NCBI GenBank assembly: GCA_030323885.1
Contig: CM059202.1
Location: forward strand, 44,162,849 to 44,226,848
DNA length: 64,000 nt
From: Branchipolynoe longqiensis
Taxonomy: Eukaryota; Annelida; Polychaeta; Phyllodocida; Polynoidae
Direction of reading: 5' to 3'
The notes under the pieces are model-generated. The model made no database searches. It was not told the DNA's origin and worked only from the letters and a program-made list of their open reading frames with translations. Positions 62,891 to 64,000 of this stretch are shown here, piece after piece. Position 1 is the first letter of the stretch, and every line of letters begins with the position of its first letter. Both the position numbers and the translations under genes were made by a program.

Positions 62891-63660
62891 TAGGTACTAC
62901 AAATAGAATTTTTCTTTTCAAATGGTACAGTTAAAAAAGATTTTATCATTCCGATTATAAATATATATAATAATGGAAAATTTGCTATTAGTCCCTCGGT
63001 ATGAATGTTTTAATATTTAATTTCTGCCTTTAATTTTACACATATTTTTCATGATTCTGCAAATGCTTAAATCCCGATCGAGGTTGCCTGCTGAAGGTAA
63101 ATTACATTGTAATCACATCATTATTCAAACTTGTTATTTCTAGTACAAATTCTGATCTAAATTTTGTTCAGACCCTACAAATAAATATTTGTTGAGCAAT
63201 TTGACATCAAATGTGATTTTCAGTAACCGTCTCCGGTTCTATTTGAGATATTTACTTGATTTTTGTATCAAAATGATCAGAATACAAATTTTTATAATGT
63301 GATTATATTGCCGTTAAGCTATATCCACATGTAAGAAATTTGATTTCTCTAATTAGCATACCCGTCCTATGGTTAAGTCCAAACTGCTGAGAGCGGGTGC
63401 TAAATGGTGGTTAACAATCTACACAGATTTGTAGAGAAAGAATTTGTCTATGTAATATTATATTTTTCATGAAACGCCCCCCCCCCCCAATCCAGCACAA
63501 AAAGTAAACATCGGTTATTGGGGGAGGGGGGGGGGTCACACAGTGGTTAAACATAGGTGACTAAAAGCTACATTTCAAACGGGTAAAATAGAGCACAAAG
63601 GAGCATACAACTGTGTAAACTCGTGAGCGGTATATGATAAATAAAATCAACAGTAAAAGA
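62891..63660. other. Unassigned AT-rich stretch
   Basis: No gene recognised. C-run and G-run homopolymers lie at about 63478-63488 and 63520-63534. Confidence 0.4.
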
Positions 63661-63667
63661 TGTTAAG

Positions 63668-64000
63668 TCATAAATGGAATATCAATTTTGGGTAATAACC
63701 AGTTTCCCTCAAATATTTAATAAGTTGCAGATGGAATCGGAATGATTCCATCACAACCTCATTTCCAAATACATCATCTCTAACTGGTTGCAGGTGAGGA
63801 CATCTCACCAAAATGTGACGCATTGTCAGTATACACCGGCAGCGCTCACACTGAGGCGGATTGTCCCCAGCCAAAATCTCGCCCCAACCGTCTAAGGAAG
63901 GGCTGCCAATCTCCGAAGACTGGCTCCCGCATCGCTCCACTCATCCTGCCTGTCAGACATGATGTATCTGTCAATGAAAGTTACTGGTTGCTGGTTACTG
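63668..64000 (-). pseudogene. LINE C-terminal fragment, second family, running off the window
   Basis: The frame 63668-63940 encodes NPPQCERCRCILTMRHILVR and then CPHLQPVRDDVFG, a C-x2-C-x7-H-x4-C type motif at the C-terminus of I/jockey-like LINE polyproteins. The sequence differs from the LINE at 22-26 kb, so this is another family. It extends beyond the right edge of the window (RYIMSDRQDEWSDAG in another frame near 63910-63980). Confidence 0.7.

Noticed and set aside
61460..64000. First coding exon of GABPA in the right-hand end of the window
   Set aside because: I searched the minus strand by eye for the start of the OST domain with a phase-0 donor and found none. It may lie beyond the window or be too short or diverged to see.

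Overview
This is nuclear DNA of an animal, most likely a mollusc and probably a gastropod. The evidence is an intron-split ETS-family gene of GABPA type, abundant tRNA-derived SINEs including one family I recognise from memory as common in mollusc genomes, DIRS-type retrotransposons and large tandem arrays. There is no sign of operons, bacterial gene spacing or CRISPR. The species assignment is an inference.

The only host gene I can support is on the minus strand at 48442-61459. Seven exons join with consistent GT/AG sites and consistent phases (phase 1 at every junction but the last, which is phase 0). They encode 355 residues of a GABP-alpha orthologue: the second half of the N-terminal ubiquitin-like (OST) domain, the Pointed (SAM/PNT) domain, a linker, the whole ETS DNA-binding domain and a short C-terminus. 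The first coding exon or exons lie to the right of the window or were not recognised.

The rest is a dense, nested mosaic of mobile and tandem DNA. From 0 to 6 kb there is a TTAA-flanked MITE containing a 38-bp minisatellite, a GC-rich MITE and 2.5 kb of GTGA-type arrays. From 6 to 15 kb there are tRNA-derived SINEs, two PIF/Harbinger-like MITEs sharing one TTA, three minisatellites and an inverted-repeat element with a satellite core. From 15 to 20 kb a TG-rich array is followed by a relict DIRS-type reverse transcriptase with two Harbinger-like MITEs inserted in it. From 20 to 27 kb there is a decayed I/jockey-type LINE with an RNase H domain and a strand-switching G/C-rich array. From 27 to 39 kb there are ~187-bp satellite units, a hairpin minisatellite and a second DIRS relict split by a satellite-cored element. 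From 39.4 to 44.8 kb lies a nearly complete DIRS-1-type tyrosine-recombinase retrotransposon with inverted termini, an internal complementary region, Gag-like, RT/RNase H/methyltransferase-like and recombinase ORFs. A minisatellite at 46.8-48.0 kb precedes the 3' end of the ETS gene, whose introns hold further SINEs, MITEs, LINE ends and two local tandem repeats.

Recurring themes are that tandem arrays seem to have arisen from inside MITEs, and in one case from a host exon, and that insertions into recognisable host sequence show how three element families choose their targets: TWA, TTAA and CCGG.
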